A stretch of 64,000 nt of DNA from Aeromonas veronii bv. veronii (GCF_000820225.1 NZ_CDDK01000002.1:48883-112882), one strand, 5' to 3'; positions 44,346 to 54,283 are shown, counted from the first letter of the stretch. Translations and numbers: made by a program. The notes: generated by a model not told the origin, from the sequence alone.

Positions 44346-45226
44346 GTGTGTTGTTATCCGTCTGCCTTGGCTGGGGGGCGGCCTGTCTGCTGCTCTGGCA
44401 GTGGCAGAGTCGGCGTGAAGCCTGGCTGCAACAGAGCCAGCGTTATGGCGGGCAACCGGAGTCCCGGGAGGCGGCGCGTCCCTTGCCCCAGTGGTATCAG
44501 CAGATGGTGACCATGGTGGGTCAGGAACAACTGACACGCTGGTGCTGGCAGGGGCCGGCAGGCGCCGCACTTGCCTGCATCTTGCTGGTCGCCAATGGCA
44601 TGCCGCTTTGGCTGGCGTTGTTGCTGGCGGTTGGTGGTGCGCTGCTGCTTGGTCTGCTGCTCTATCAACAACTGCAACAGCGTGCGCTGGAGCAGTTTCG
44701 CACCGGCCTGCCCGAGGTGATTGACGGGATGATCCGGGCGCTGCGGGTGGGGGCGCCGCTGGCCGATATTTTCCAGCAAGTGGCACGGCAGCAGCGCGGC
44801 TTGATGTCACGGCTGTTTGCCCAGATGCACGACGAGTTGCAGGTGGGGCAACCGGTAGCGCAGGTGATGCGACAGGCTGCAAACAGGGTCACGGTGGCCG
44901 AGTTCCAGTTTCTGACCATAGTGCTCAGCCTGCAGCAAGAGACCGGTGGTCGCCTCTCCGACGTGCTGGCACAACTGGTCGAAACCCTGCGTGCCCGTCA
45001 GACCCTGGCGGCCAGCATCCAGACCATCACCGCCGAGAGTCGCAACTCTGCCAAGGTATTGGCAGCTCTGCCTGTCATCATCCTGCTGGTGCTGTTCAGT
45101 ACCGGGCGGGAGCACTTTACCTATCTGATGACCACGGCCAGCGGCCAGTGGGTGATGGGGTATGTCTCAATCAGCGTGGCGGTGGGGCTTTGGCTTATCC
45201 GCCGGCTCACGCGTCTGCAGGGGTAG
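44342..45226 (+). CDS. tadB: Tad inner membrane platform protein TadB
   Basis: Polytopic T2SF-domain protein of 294 residues. Two hydrophobic pairs flank a cytoplasmic GspF-like domain with LPEVIDGMIRALRVGAPLADIF and FLTIVLSLQQETGGRLSDVLAQL. The ATG overlaps the tadA stop and has GGAGGA. Confidence 0.92.
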   Translation: MSVLLSVCLGWGAACLLLWQWQSRREAWLQQSQRYGGQPESREAARPLPQWYQQMVTMVGQEQLTRWCWQGPAGAALACILLVANGMPLWLALLLAVGGALLLGLLLYQQLQQRALEQFRTGLPEVIDGMIRALRVGAPLADIFQQVARQQRGLMSRLFAQMHDELQVGQPVAQVMRQAANRVTVAEFQFLTIVLSLQQETGGRLSDVLAQLVETLRARQTLAASIQTITAESRNSAKVLAALPVIILLVLFSTGREHFTYLMTTASGQWVMGYVSISVAVGLWLIRRLTRLQG

Positions 45227-45229
45227 GTC

Positions 45230-46114
45230 ATGGCTGTTACCCAACTATTCGCATTGGCACTGCTGTCGCTTGCGCTTGCCGCTGTGACGGGCTGGTACGG
45301 TTACCGGCAACAGCAACAGTGGCAACAACAGTGTCGCCGTTATGCCACTCTTGCTGCGGCAAAGGTGCCGGGGCGTGAGTGGCTGGCGTGGTGCGGCCGC
45401 GGTTATCCGGTGGGCGGCCGCGAGCAGGCACGCTTGCAGCAGTTACTGGCGCAAGCCGGGATCTTTGCCAGCCAGGGTTTTGACCGGTTACGGGGTGCCA
45501 AGCTGCTGGGGGGGCTGGGGTTGGCCATCATGGTGCTGACATGGCGCCTGCTGGGTGCCCCGGCCGATGGATTCACCCTGATGTGGGTACTGATGGCCTA
45601 TGTGGTAGGGGCCGGTTTGCCGGAGCGCTGGCTGCAGTGGCGAGCCCGCAAGGTCAAGGCGGCTCAGCAGAAAGTGGTGCCTGATGCCATCGACCTGCTG
45701 GTGATCAGTGTCGAGGCGGGGCTTGCGCTGGATCGGGCGTTGCTGCGAGTGGGCCACTATCTGGAGGCGTTGGAGCCGGGGCTTGCCCGGCAATTCTTGC
45801 GTACTCATGCCGAGATCCAGATGCGCGGCGATCAGGCCAGCTGTCTTGCACGGCTTGCCTGGCGGACCGGCTTGCCCGAGCTGGATCGTCTCGCCAACAC
45901 CTTGCAGATGGCTCAGCAGTACGGGTCGCCATTGGCCGAGACCATGCGCACCATCAGTCAGGAGGCGCGCCAGATGCGACGACTGGCACTGGAGGAGCAG
46001 GCAGGCTCCCTGCCGGGCAAGATCACCCTCATCCAGATGGCGCTCATCATGTTGCCCATGCTGGTGCTGATCATTGCCCCCACCCTCAATTTGTTGATCA
46101 ACAGCCTGCGTTGA
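45230..46114 (+). CDS. tadC: Tad inner membrane platform protein TadC
   Basis: Second T2SF-domain protein of 294 residues, paired with TadB. It has VVPDAIDLLVISVEAGLALDRALLRV, then ELDRLANTLQMAQQYGSPLAET, a central cytoplasmic domain, and C-terminal helices (LPMLVLIIAPTLNLLIN). Only 3 bases separate it from tadB. Confidence 0.92.
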   Translation: MAVTQLFALALLSLALAAVTGWYGYRQQQQWQQQCRRYATLAAAKVPGREWLAWCGRGYPVGGREQARLQQLLAQAGIFASQGFDRLRGAKLLGGLGLAIMVLTWRLLGAPADGFTLMWVLMAYVVGAGLPERWLQWRARKVKAAQQKVVPDAIDLLVISVEAGLALDRALLRVGHYLEALEPGLARQFLRTHAEIQMRGDQASCLARLAWRTGLPELDRLANTLQMAQQYGSPLAETMRTISQEARQMRRLALEEQAGSLPGKITLIQMALIMLPMLVLIIAPTLNLLINSLR

Positions 46115-46121
46115 GCAGGTG

Positions 46122-46892
46122 ATGGAATCGGATATGAAATCAAGCTATTACCTCATTTTTATCTCGCTGCTTCTGCTGGCGGGATGCAGCAGCCATGGTG
46201 ATGCATCGGCACAGAGTCAAAGCAATGGCATGGCGGTGGCCAAGGCCGCTTTTGATTCTGCCCAGTATGAGAAGGCTGAACGCCTCTATCTGGCGCTCTT
46301 GAGCAGTGATGCCTCGCTGGAAGAGGCGCAGCTGATGCTGGCGCGAACCCGTTATCAGCAAGATAAAAAGCAGGCCGCGCGCGATGGCCTGCAACAGCTG
46401 CTCGACCGCGCTGGCAAGCAGGCACCGGAGGCGGCCAATTATCTGGGCAAGTTCCTGCTCGATGATGGGCGCACGGAGGAGGCCGCAACCGCTTATCGTC
46501 AAGGACTCGCTTTGCCGGAGCTGACACCGTTGGCACGGGCCCGGCTCAGCAACGGGCTGGGGGTAGCCAGTCTGCGGCAGGGGGCGTTTGCCAAAGGGCG
46601 AGCGCTGTTTGAGGCGGCGGTCGCCGCTGCTCCGGATGAGCCTGACTATCGGGGCAATCTGGCATTGGGCTGGTTGATGGAGGGTAACCGGGTCGCAGCT
46701 CGTCAGGCCTTCGAGCCGCTGCTGCATTATCAGAGCCTGCCACCCCAGGTGGAGATGAACTACGCCCTGCTGCTGCTGGCCGAGGGCAATGAACCTCAGG
46801 CTCGCCTCATCCTGTCGCGCTTTCTCAGTGCCAGCCAGTTGGAACACGATATCCGGCTGCTCAAGGCGCAACTCAGAGGGCAGTCTGTGTGA
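46122..46892 (+). CDS. tadD: TPR lipoprotein TadD
   Basis: A lipoprotein of about 256 residues (signal ending LLLAGC) with four or five TPR-like helical pairs: AAFDSAQYEKAERLYLALL, AANYLGKFLLDDGRTEEAATAYRQGL and NLALGWLMEGNRVAARQAF. TadD is thought to assist RcpA secretin assembly. GTG 46119, ATG 46122 and ATG 46134 are all possible starts; the last also keeps a complete signal peptide. Confidence 0.86.
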   Translation: MESDMKSSYYLIFISLLLLAGCSSHGDASAQSQSNGMAVAKAAFDSAQYEKAERLYLALLSSDASLEEAQLMLARTRYQQDKKQAARDGLQQLLDRAGKQAPEAANYLGKFLLDDGRTEEAATAYRQGLALPELTPLARARLSNGLGVASLRQGAFAKGRALFEAAVAAAPDEPDYRGNLALGWLMEGNRVAARQAFEPLLHYQSLPPQVEMNYALLLLAEGNEPQARLILSRFLSASQLEHDIRLLKAQLRGQSV

Positions 46893-47362
46893 ATCATCAG
46901 CGTGGCGTGGCCAGCATCGAACTGGTGATCATCTTGCCACTGCTGCTGGCGTTGTTGTTGCTGGTGGTGGATGTGCTGCGGATACAGCTGCAATACAGCA
47001 CCCTGGAGTATGGCCTGCGCGCTGCATTGCGGGAGCTGCAGGCAGAGTCGGCCGCCGGGCGGATCCCCTTGGCTGGCGCTATTCGGGAGCGGTTACTGAA
47101 GCAAGGGCACGGTGAATTGGCTGGTGTGGAGGTGACTGTCAGGCATCATGTGTCACTTGCAGCCATGTTGGGACAACAAGAGGGAGGGCTGGATCCTGGC
47201 AGTGACACCCGTGCGCCAGCCGATCCCGTGCTGGAGGTGACTGCCAGACTTCGCCCCCGTTTGCTGCTGACTCCGAGCTGGCTGGTGGCCGATCGCCAGC
47301 TGGGTTATCAGAGCACCTTGTTGTTGCTGACTGACCGGTTGCCGGCAGGTGGTGCAGGATGA
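46889..47362 (+). CDS. tadE: TadE minor pseudopilin
   Basis: A 157-residue TadE-like protein with a short leader and MNHQRGVASIELVII, a Gly followed by a hydrophobic helix with Glu at +5 (VASIE), matching pseudopilins cleaved by TadV. GTG start overlapping the tadD stop, with GAGGG upstream. Confidence 0.87.
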   Translation: MNHQRGVASIELVIILPLLLALLLLVVDVLRIQLQYSTLEYGLRAALRELQAESAAGRIPLAGAIRERLLKQGHGELAGVEVTVRHHVSLAAMLGQQEGGLDPGSDTRAPADPVLEVTARLRPRLLLTPSWLVADRQLGYQSTLLLLTDRLPAGGAG

Positions 47363-47850
47363 GCAGAACCATCTCTCGACCCGCACAAAACAGAGGGAGC
47401 ATCAGCATCGAGGCGATGCTGTTTATCCCCGCGCTGTTGGCCCTGCTCAGTTTTGGCAACGAGGCATTGCAACTGCTGCGCCTTGAACAGCGGTTGCACA
47501 ATGTGGCCTATAACGTGACGCAGATCGTGACCCAGCAAGGGGTCACGCAGGATGCGGCGGCAGTTTCCCAGCTGGCGTTTTATCAAGGATTTGTGCAGCA
47601 GCAACTGGCGGCTCTGCATGGTGGGCAAGCGGCGTTGACCATAGAGCAGTACAACAGCGCCAGTGGTGAACTGTTGCCGTTGTTGCAGGGAAGTGGCTGT
47701 GTCGGGCAGGGCAATTGGCCGCCGCTGCGGGTTGGCACCTTGATGCGGGTGACCCTCTGCTATCGCCCGGATTTGGAAGGGGGGGGCATGTTTAGCCGCC
47801 TGTGGGGCGATCGTGCATTGACCACCCACTTTATTCAGGAGGTCCACTGA
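47359..47850 (+). CDS. tadF: TadF minor pseudopilin
   Basis: A 163-residue protein with the pseudopilin N-terminus RGSISIEAMLFIPALLALL, again Gly with Glu at +5. The C-terminal part has two Cys (SGCVGQG, TLCYRP). It overlaps tadE by 4 bases and tadG by 1 base. Confidence 0.87.
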   Translation: MSRTISRPAQNRGSISIEAMLFIPALLALLSFGNEALQLLRLEQRLHNVAYNVTQIVTQQGVTQDAAAVSQLAFYQGFVQQQLAALHGGQAALTIEQYNSASGELLPLLQGSGCVGQGNWPPLRVGTLMRVTLCYRPDLEGGGMFSRLWGDRALTTHFIQEVH

Positions 47851-49232
47851 TGCCACTATTGTCTGAACAGCGTGGCGGCTTATCTCCGGCATTCGCATTG
47901 ATGCTGGTCGGGGTATTGGCGCTGACCGGGGTCGCCATCGAGCTGGTGCGCGGTTACAACGGCCAGAGTCTGCTCAGCGCCGCTGCCGATGCAGTCATCT
48001 ACTCTGCGGCAGATAGCGACACAGCCTTGCAAGATGCCCAGGCGCTGATGCAGGCCAATCTGAGCGGGCGTAATCTGCAGGTGGCTACTCCCCGCCTGAG
48101 CCAGGGAGAGCAGGGGGCGCAGGTGATCTTGCAGGGAAAAGTTCCTGCTCTGATGGATCTCTCGGCGATAGATGAAGGGGAGGAGGGGATGCCGATTGCG
48201 GCGGCTGCGCGTGCCAGCAGTGCACGAAGCCGGATCGAAGTCGCGCTGGTGCTGGATATTTCCGATTCCATGTCAGGTGCACCCATGAAGGCAATCAAGC
48301 AGGGCCTTGTCGAGTTTGGCGAGGTGCTGTTTGGTCGCGAGCGGCGCAATCAGGAGCGGGTAGTCAGCATCATTCCCGCCACCGGGCTGGTCAATATCGG
48401 CGATCATCCCGAGCTGTTTCATCCCGAAAGCATCGAAATTCCCTTCGGGTTGCGGACGCTGGCAGAGGAGCGTGGTTGGCTCAATCTGTTGTCGCGAGAG
48501 GTGCCTGGGCGTCAACGCAAGGCATTCTGTGCCAGATTGCCAGAACATGTTGATGGTATCGATCGGGTGGCAGAGGTCACGCCCGGCTGGATCCGCAAAC
48601 TGGAGCAGGCCCCGCGGGATGAACTGAGGCCCCATCTTTTTTACAGCACCAAGCCTCCCCCCATTGCCCGTTATGGCGATGGGACGCCCTTGCTGGCCTT
48701 TGCGCCAAAAGAAAATCCGCTGGATCGCTATCTGGAGAACCGCCGTGACAAGCTCGGCATCTTCGATGATCCGGATTGCGGGGTGAGCCCCATTCAGGCG
48801 CACCTGTCGACCCGTGCCGACTATCGTCAGGCGCTTGATACCCTCTATGCCGCATTCAATACCAACACGGCAGAGGGGGTGATGTGGGGTTGGCGGCTGC
48901 TTTCACCAGAGTGGCAGGGACGCTGGCGGCAGGGGGCGGCAGCTTTGCCGCGCCCATATGAGTTACAGGATAACCGCAAGATCATGGTGCTGTTTTCCGA
49001 TGGGGAACACATGACCGAGGCGGCATTGCGGGATCGCAAGCAGTTGCTGTTATGCCGGGAGATGAAACGCAAGGGGATCCAGATCTATACGGTGGCGTTC
49101 GAAGGGGATACCCGTTTCGTGGCTCAGTGTGCCAGTGATCGCTCCCTGGCCTTCAAAGCAACCAAAAGCAATATTCGTACTGTACTGACCCGGTTGGCGA
49201 GCTCCATCAACGATGTCGTGTTGACGAAATAA
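47850..49232 (+). CDS. tadG: TadG-like pseudopilin with von Willebrand factor A domain
   Basis: A 460-residue protein. It begins with a hydrophobic N-terminal helix (LSPAFALMLVGVLALTGVAIELVRGY, split around about 13-36, TadE-like), then a long Ala-rich region and a VWA domain with MIDAS motif LVLDISDSMSGAP (about 129-141) and later FSDGEHM. Several Cys (DPDCG, LLLCREM, AQCASD) suggest disulfides. It may display an adhesive or structural VWA fold at the pilus base or tip. Last gene of the Tad run. Confidence 0.87.
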   Translation: MPLLSEQRGGLSPAFALMLVGVLALTGVAIELVRGYNGQSLLSAAADAVIYSAADSDTALQDAQALMQANLSGRNLQVATPRLSQGEQGAQVILQGKVPALMDLSAIDEGEEGMPIAAAARASSARSRIEVALVLDISDSMSGAPMKAIKQGLVEFGEVLFGRERRNQERVVSIIPATGLVNIGDHPELFHPESIEIPFGLRTLAEERGWLNLLSREVPGRQRKAFCARLPEHVDGIDRVAEVTPGWIRKLEQAPRDELRPHLFYSTKPPPIARYGDGTPLLAFAPKENPLDRYLENRRDKLGIFDDPDCGVSPIQAHLSTRADYRQALDTLYAAFNTNTAEGVMWGWRLLSPEWQGRWRQGAAALPRPYELQDNRKIMVLFSDGEHMTEAALRDRKQLLLCREMKRKGIQIYTVAFEGDTRFVAQCASDRSLAFKATKSNIRTVLTRLASSINDVVLTK

Positions 49233-49238
49233 TGCAAA

Positions 49239-49259
49239 GAGGGGCCTGAGTGGCCCCTC
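49239..49259. terminator. Bidirectional terminator between tadG and yiaY
   Basis: GAGGGGCC (49239-49246) and GGCCCCTC (49252-49259) form an 8-bp stem around TGAGT. On the minus strand it is followed by TTTGCATT; on the plus strand no T-run exists. Confidence 0.7.
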
Positions 49260-49281
49260 GCTATTCAAGGTGTTAACAGGG

Positions 49282-50433
49282 TCACATCGCCGCGCGGAAA
49301 ATGGCGACGATCTCTTCGTGGCTCGCCTGTTTCGGGTTGGTGAAGCCGCAGGCATCTTTCAGGGCGTTGCTGGCCAGGGTATCGAAGTCATCGGCCTTGA
49401 CGCCGAGCTGCTCCAGACCGGCGGGGATCTTCACATCCAGCGCCAGCTGCTTGATGGCGGCAATGGCAGCGGCGGCGCCCTGCTCGTCGCTCATGGCACT
49501 CACGTCCACCCCCATGTAGCGGGCCACATCCTTCAGACGAGCGGCGCTCACCTGGGCGTTGAACGTCTGAACGTGGGGCAGCAGCACGGCGTTACAGACA
49601 CCGTGGGGCAGGTCATAGAAACCGCCCAGCTGGTGGGCCATGGCGTGCACATAGCCCAGGCTTGCGTTGTTGAAGGCCATGCCGGCCAGGAACTGGGCAT
49701 AGGCCATCTGCTCGCGGGCGTGCAGATCATCGCCGTGGTGAACGGCGGTGCGCAGGTGCTTGGCGATCAGCTCGATGGCCATCACGGCGCTGGCATCGGT
49801 CACCGGGGTGGCGATGGTGGAGACATAGGCCTCGATGGCGTGGGTCAGGGCATCCATACCGGTGGCGGCGGTGAGACCGGCTGGCTTGGCCAGCATCAGC
49901 TCGGGATCGTTGACCGACATCAGCGGGGTAACGTGCTTGTCGATGATGGCCATTTTCACATGGCGCGCTTCGTCGGTGATGATGCAGAAGCGGGTCATCT
50001 CGGAGGCGGTACCGGCGGTGGTGTTGATGGCGATAAGCGGCAACTGCGGCTTGGCGGAGCGATCCACCCCTTCGTAATCCTTGATGCTGCCACCGTTGGC
50101 GGCGACCAGCGCGATGCCCTTGGCACAGTCGTGGGGCGAGCCGCCACCCAGCGAGATGACGCAATCACAGCAGTTGGCCTTGATCATGGCCAGACCCGCT
50201 TCGACGTTGCTGGTGGTGGGGTTGGGTTTGGTCTCATCGAAAACAGCGCTTTCAATGCCATGTTCAGCCAGCAGGGTGGTGAGCTTGGCAACCACACCGA
50301 TCTGGTTGAGGATTTTGTCGGTGACGATCAGCGCCTTGCGATAGCCGTAACCCTTGATATCGGCGGCAGCCTCTTGCAGACAGCCGGCACCCATCAGGTT
50401 GATTGCGGGAATATAGAATTTGAATGTAGCCAT
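49282..50433 (-). CDS. yiaY: Iron-containing alcohol/threonine dehydrogenase YiaY
   Basis: Group III NAD-dependent dehydrogenase of 383 residues. It is nearly colinear with E. coli Yia[45 protein letters not shown] and the iron-binding stretch [21 protein letters not shown] with His residues. AGGAAG precedes the ATG at 50433. Substrate in YiaY is L-threonine or alcohols; not shown here. Confidence 0.93.
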   Translation of the reverse strand: MATFKFYIPAINLMGAGCLQEAAADIKGYGYRKALIVTDKILNQIGVVAKLTTLLAEHGIESAVFDETKPNPTTSNVEAGLAMIKANCCDCVISLGGGSPHDCAKGIALVAANGGSIKDYEGVDRSAKPQLPLIAINTTAGTASEMTRFCIITDEARHVKMAIIDKHVTPLMSVNDPELMLAKPAGLTAATGMDALTHAIEAYVSTIATPVTDASAVMAIELIAKHLRTAVHHGDDLHAREQMAYAQFLAGMAFNNASLGYVHAMAHQLGGFYDLPHGVCNAVLLPHVQTFNAQVSAARLKDVARYMGVDVSAMSDEQGAAAAIAAIKQLALDVKIPAGLEQLGVKADDFDTLASNALKDACGFTNPKQASHEEIVAIFRAAM

Positions 50434-50814
50434 GATTGACTTCCTATAGTTAGCCATTAAGTGGTAGTTGAGAGCTAGGCTACCATCTAGAAAGGGATAC
50501 AAAAGCATCTTGTTTACAACTTTACGGGGCCGATCACGAGTCGTTAATTAAGCGCTGAACCAGGCTTGACTTTCCCGCATCTGACTCGATTTGCAGAAAA
50601 ACGTTTGTCAATTATTTCATTGAGTTAGCAAACGTTTTGCGCAATGTTTGTCACTGTCAATGCGTGGAAGTGTGAGGCGCTTCAAGGAATTGGAAAGCGC
50701 TTTCGACCATAGTTGGCGCCTCCCCGAAGAGGGGGTAAAGGCTTGAAAGTATCATAAAGAATCATCTTAACTTGTGCCCTGACCATGCTGGCAGGGGGCA
50801 ACCAGGAGTCCAGT
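50434..50814. other. Divergent regulatory region of yiaY and udp
   Basis: 381 bases without a gene. It contains a palindromic AACGTT-centred pair (AAACGTTTG 50599-50607 and CAAACGTTTTG 50629-50639), 30 bases apart, and a related GCAATGTTTG at 50641-50650. Enteric udp is controlled by CytR and CRP; these boxes look like LacI-family sites but I cannot assign the protein. Confidence 0.5.
50599..50639. promoter_or_regulatory. Paired AACGTT-centred boxes, LacI-family-like
   Basis: AAACGTTTG and CAAACGTTTTG have centres about 30 bases apart, roughly three helical turns, as with cooperative LacI-family sites. They are 176-216 bases before udp. CytR or a PurR-like protein are candidates. Confidence 0.45.
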
Positions 50815-51570
50815 ATGTCTGATGTATTTCACTTGGGTTTGAAGAAAGCGGATCTGCAAGGCGCCACCCTGGCGATCGTCCCCGGTGACCCCGAGCGCGT
50901 GAAGCGTATCGCAGAGCTGTTGGATAACCCGGTGCACCTGGCCAGCCATCGTGAATTTACTACCTGGCGCGGCGAGATGGACGGCAAGGCCGTGATCATC
51001 TGCTCTACCGGTATCGGTGGCCCGTCCACCTCCATTGCAGTGGAAGAGCTGGCCCAGCTGGGCATCCGCACCTTCCTGCGTATCGGCACCACCGGCGCCA
51101 TCCAGCCGCACCTGAACGTGGGTGACGTGATCGTGACCACCGGCTCCGTGCGCCTCGACGGTGCCAGCCTGCACTTCGCACCGATGGAGTTCCCGGCTGT
51201 TGCCGACTTCGACTGCACCACAGCGCTGGTCAACACCGCCAAAGAGATGGGCTCCAAGCTGCACATCGGTGTGACTGCCTCCTCTGACACCTTCTACCCG
51301 GGTCAGGAGCGTTACGACACCGTATCCGGCCGCGTAGTGAGCCGTTTCCAGGGTTCCATGAAAGAGTGGCAAGCCATGGGCGTGTTGAACTATGAGATGG
51401 AGTCCGCAACCCTGCTGACCATGTGCTCCAGCCAGGGCCTGCGTGCCGGTATGGTGGCTGGCGTTATCGTCAACCGTACCCAGCAAGAGATCCCGAACGC
51501 CGAGACCATGGCGAAAACCGAATCTGATGCCATCAAGATCGTACTGGGCGCTGCCCGCAAGCTGATCTGA
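50815..51570 (+). CDS. udp: Uridine phosphorylase
   Basis: Cleaves uridine with phosphate to uracil and ribose-1-phosphate in the cytoplasm. The 251-residue protein is nearly identical in pattern to E. coli Udp: [64 protein letters not shown] and [17 protein letters not shown] lies 8 bases before the ATG. It fits with the nucleoside hydrolase nearby in nucleoside salvage. Confidence 0.96.
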   Translation: MSDVFHLGLKKADLQGATLAIVPGDPERVKRIAELLDNPVHLASHREFTTWRGEMDGKAVIICSTGIGGPSTSIAVEELAQLGIRTFLRIGTTGAIQPHLNVGDVIVTTGSVRLDGASLHFAPMEFPAVADFDCTTALVNTAKEMGSKLHIGVTASSDTFYPGQERYDTVSGRVVSRFQGSMKEWQAMGVLNYEMESATLLTMCSSQGLRAGMVAGVIVNRTQQEIPNAETMAKTESDAIKIVLGAARKLI

Positions 51571-51594
51571 TAGCACCACAAAGAGTGGGGGGTG

Positions 51595-51630
51595 GGGGCC
51601 GTTGCGAAAGCGCGGCCCCTATCTTTATCT
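51595..51630 (+). terminator. Probable terminator of udp
   Basis: GGGGCCG (51595-51601) and CGGCCCC (51613-51619) pair, with an inner GC-GAAA-GC helix, followed by the T-rich TATCTTTATCTG. It is 25 bases after the stop. Confidence 0.7.
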
Positions 51631-51710
51631 GCCGTTTGCCGCTTTTCCTCTCCCGTCACCCCTTTCACTGATCCCGTCGCACTCGCGCTTATTGTTCCTA
51701 CTTGTTGCAC

Positions 51711-52406
51711 TTAAAAAGGCGCAGCACAGCGTACTTGCATCGGCTCGCCGCTCACCGGATGAGTAAAATCCAGCTTGCTGGCGTGCAGCATCAGCCGCGG
51801 CGCCTGTTCGCAGCCGGGCGGCAGCAGGCCACCATAGAGATCGCAGCCGAGGATGGGGTAGCCCAGCAGCTGGCTGTGGAGCCGTAGCTGATGGGTGCGG
51901 CCGGTCTCCGGCACCAGTCGTACCCGGGTCAGTGGCACGGTCTGCCCCTGTATCTGCTGCGCCAGCCGCTCAATCACCCGATAGCGGGAGCGGGCGGGTT
52001 TGCCGCTGGCGGCGCAGATCTTCATCAGCGGAAAGAGGGCCGGATCCTTGGCGATGGGGGCGTCGATAACCCCTTCGTCGTCAATCAAATGACCGCACAG
52101 CAGGGCGCTGTAGGCTTTGCTCACCGCCCGCTGACTGAACTGCTGGCAGAGCAGGGCATTGATGGCCTTGTTTCTGGCCACCACCATGATGCCTGAGGTG
52201 CCAAAATCGAGGCGATGCACCAGGGTGCAGCCGGGGTAATCCTGCACCAGTCGATAGTGAACCGAGTCGAGGTTTTGCGGGTTCTTGCCTGACAGACTCA
52301 GCAGGCCGCTCGGCTTGTTGATGAGCAGCAGATGCTCATCCTCAAACAGGGTCTCGATGGCGGCACTGCAGGGCGGGGCGATAAAGGTGTCGACGATAAC
52401 GGACAT
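51711..52406 (-). CDS. RluA-family pseudouridine synthase
   Basis: RNA pseudouridine synthase of about 231 residues. It has LLINKPSGLLSLSGK, the catalytic Asp motif VHRLDFGTSGIMVVA (HRLD) and TGRTHQLRLHSQLLGYPILG. It resembles E. coli RluA, without an S4 domain. The start could be 52439 or 52406; the later one gives a family-sized N-terminus. Target RNA unknown. Confidence 0.9.
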   Translation of the reverse strand: MSVIVDTFIAPPCSAAIETLFEDEHLLLINKPSGLLSLSGKNPQNLDSVHYRLVQDYPGCTLVHRLDFGTSGIMVVARNKAINALLCQQFSQRAVSKAYSALLCGHLIDDEGVIDAPIAKDPALFPLMKICAASGKPARSRYRVIERLAQQIQGQTVPLTRVRLVPETGRTHQLRLHSQLLGYPILGCDLYGGLLPPGCEQAPRLMLHASKLDFTHPVSGEPMQVRCAAPF

Positions 52407-52660
52407 AGGGGGCACGGGCAGAAAACGGGGTGCGATCATACCCGAACCGGCGCGGCCGGGCGAATGGGCGGTGCGCTGTTTCGGAGAATGATCGGGATGG
52501 CTTTATGCAACCTCTTGATTATGAGCCGTGTTGAACGAGGTGGCGTGCCGTGCAAACCGCCAGGTCAGCAACAAGGCCCCGTTTTGTGACCCCTTCCCGA
52601 GTTCATCCGAGGCTTGCTTGTTAAGGTATGGCTCCCTGTTATGTTGTAAGGACTCATCCT

Positions 52661-53596
52661 ATGGCACTGCCCGTTATTCTCGATTGTGATCCCGGCCACG
52701 ACGATGCCATCGCCCTCATTCTGGCGCTGGCCAGCCCTGAACTGAAGGTGCTGGCGGTCACCACCAGCGCGGGCAACCAGACACCGGACAAGACTCTCAA
52801 CAATGCCCTGCGCATCCTCACCTTGCTGGGGCGGGACGATATTCCGGTGGCGGCCGGGGCTCCAAAACCGCTGGCCCGGGAGCTTATCATCGCCGACAAC
52901 GTCCATGGCGAATCGGGTCTCGATGGCCCCAAACTGCCGGATCCCGCTTTTGCCCCGCAGGCCATGACGGGGATCGAGCTGATGGCCAGATGTCTGCGCG
53001 AGAGCCCGGAGCCGGTTACCTTGGTGCCGACCGGCCCGCTCACCAATATCGCCCTGTTGCTGGCGGCGCATCCCGAGCTCAAACCCAAGATTGCCCGCAT
53101 TGTCTTGATGGGGGGCACCGCAGGGGCTGGCAACTGGACGCCGGCCGCGGAATTCAATATTTATGTGGACCCGGAAGCGGCCGATATGGTCTTTAAGTCG
53201 GGTATCCCCATCACCATGTGTGGTCTTGATGTGACCCATGAGGCGCAGGTGATGGATGAGGATATCGAGCGGGTGCGCACCATCACCAATCCGGTGGCCC
53301 AGTGCGTCGCCGGGCTGCTCGACTTTTTCATGATCTACCACCGGGATCCCAAGTGGGGATTTGCTGGGGCACCGCTGCACGACCCCTGTACCATTGCCTG
53401 GTTGCTGGCGCCCGAGCTGTTCCACGGGGTCGAGTGCCGGGTCGATATCGAGACCAGCGGGGAGCATACAGTAGGGATGACGGTGGTTGATCGTTATGGT
53501 CTGACCGGCAAGCCAGCTAATGCGCTGGTATTGTTGGGGCTGGATCGTCCGGGCTTTATTGATCTGCTGGTGACGCGGCTGCGGGCGTTTGACTGA
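52661..53596 (+). CDS. rihA: Pyrimidine ribonucleoside hydrolase RihA
   Basis: Calcium-dependent nucleosidase of 311 residues that hydrolyses pyrimidine ribonucleosides. It has the Asp cluster motif [13 protein letters not shown] at the N-terminus, [48 protein letters not shown] and [13 protein letters not shown]. It aligns end to end with E. coli RihA. AAGGA precedes the ATG at 52661; the longer frame from 52628 adds unrelated residues. Confidence 0.93.
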   Translation: MALPVILDCDPGHDDAIALILALASPELKVLAVTTSAGNQTPDKTLNNALRILTLLGRDDIPVAAGAPKPLARELIIADNVHGESGLDGPKLPDPAFAPQAMTGIELMARCLRESPEPVTLVPTGPLTNIALLLAAHPELKPKIARIVLMGGTAGAGNWTPAAEFNIYVDPEAADMVFKSGIPITMCGLDVTHEAQVMDEDIERVRTITNPVAQCVAGLLDFFMIYHRDPKWGFAGAPLHDPCTIAWLLAPELFHGVECRVDIETSGEHTVGMTVVDRYGLTGKPANALVLLGLDRPGFIDLLVTRLRAFD

Positions 53597-53629
53597 GCGC
53601 CGGTTCATTTTTGCAAGAAGGGGCGGGGA

Positions 53630-54097
53630 ATGTGGAAGAGAGGCTTGGTGCTGCTGGCCGGGTTGCAACTGACAGGGTGTGCAACGCCATTCGAGCGGAT
53701 GTGGCAGGGGCTGGCGACCTGTGAATTTACCGATCTCTATGTGGATGAGACGGGCAGGCCAGCCAATCTACAACTGGCCAACTACACCCCCTACAAGGTG
53801 AACGACGGCTTTGCCTGGTACAAGGTGCACGAGGAGCTGCACGGCCTGCCGGTGGTCGGCTTTATCGTGCCCGCTTCCAGCTTCGAAGTGCACGCCCTGT
53901 TTGTCGATACCCCCATCGCCAATGCCCGCCGGTTGACCCACAACGCCTACGGCAGCGAGTTTGGTGACGAGCAGAAGCATGACGAGGGGTTGGCGCCCCT
54001 GCTGCTGCGCGATCCCAACAACCCCAAGCGCTCCATCATCGACTGCACCCGCGGCGAGTCTGACGGAGAACTTGAGGATTCGGCCATGCCCGAGTAG
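53630..54097 (+). CDS. Small uncharacterised lipoprotein
   Basis: A 155-residue lipoprotein with signal MWKRGLVLLAGLQLTGC and Cys17. The rest, including CEFTDLYVDETGRPANLQL and the Pro-rich PLLLRDPNNPKRS, matches no family I recognise. It follows rihA by 33 bases and may be cotranscribed. A strong bidirectional terminator follows. Confidence 0.75.
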   Translation: MWKRGLVLLAGLQLTGCATPFERMWQGLATCEFTDLYVDETGRPANLQLANYTPYKVNDGFAWYKVHEELHGLPVVGFIVPASSFEVHALFVDTPIANARRLTHNAYGSEFGDEQKHDEGLAPLLLRDPNNPKRSIIDCTRGESDGELEDSAMPE

Positions 54098-54122
54098 GGC
54101 GACCTGTTACGCCATCGGCCTG

Positions 54123-54163
54123 AAAAAAGAGGGGCCAGCCTTGTCGGCTGGCCCCTCTTTTTT
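54123..54163. terminator. Strong bidirectional terminator
   Basis: An 18-bp perfect stem (54123-54140 with 54146-54163) around TTGTC carries A- and T-runs on the two arms, so it works in both directions between the small lipoprotein gene and the minus-strand gene remnant. Confidence 0.95.
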
Positions 54164-54182
54164 ATTGTTGCTTAGCGCCCTG

Positions 54183-54264
54183 ATCAGGGATAGCTCTGCG
54201 TCTCTTTGATAAGCGGCAGTTGCGCCTTGATCCATGCCGGATTGCAATAGGTTCCCCAGTCGCA
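54183..54264 (-). pseudogene. Remnant of the 3' end of a winged-helix gene
   Basis: This segment aligns with 54283-54361, exactly 100 bases on for most of its length. On the minus strand it encodes DWGTYCNPAW, IKAQLPLIKETQSYP and a stop, nearly the same as the C-terminus of the adjacent gene (DWGPINPAW, IKAQLPLIKETLSYP). Differences are mostly third-base, plus one extra codon. The rest of the copy is missing. Confidence 0.8.
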
Positions 54265-54283
54265 GGCCTGACTCGACATCATT

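Noticed and set aside
50629-50644. PurR box in the udp promoter
   Set aside because: GCAAACGTTT resembles the PurR core, but the outer positions fail, and the paired AACGTT boxes suit another LacI-family protein equally well.
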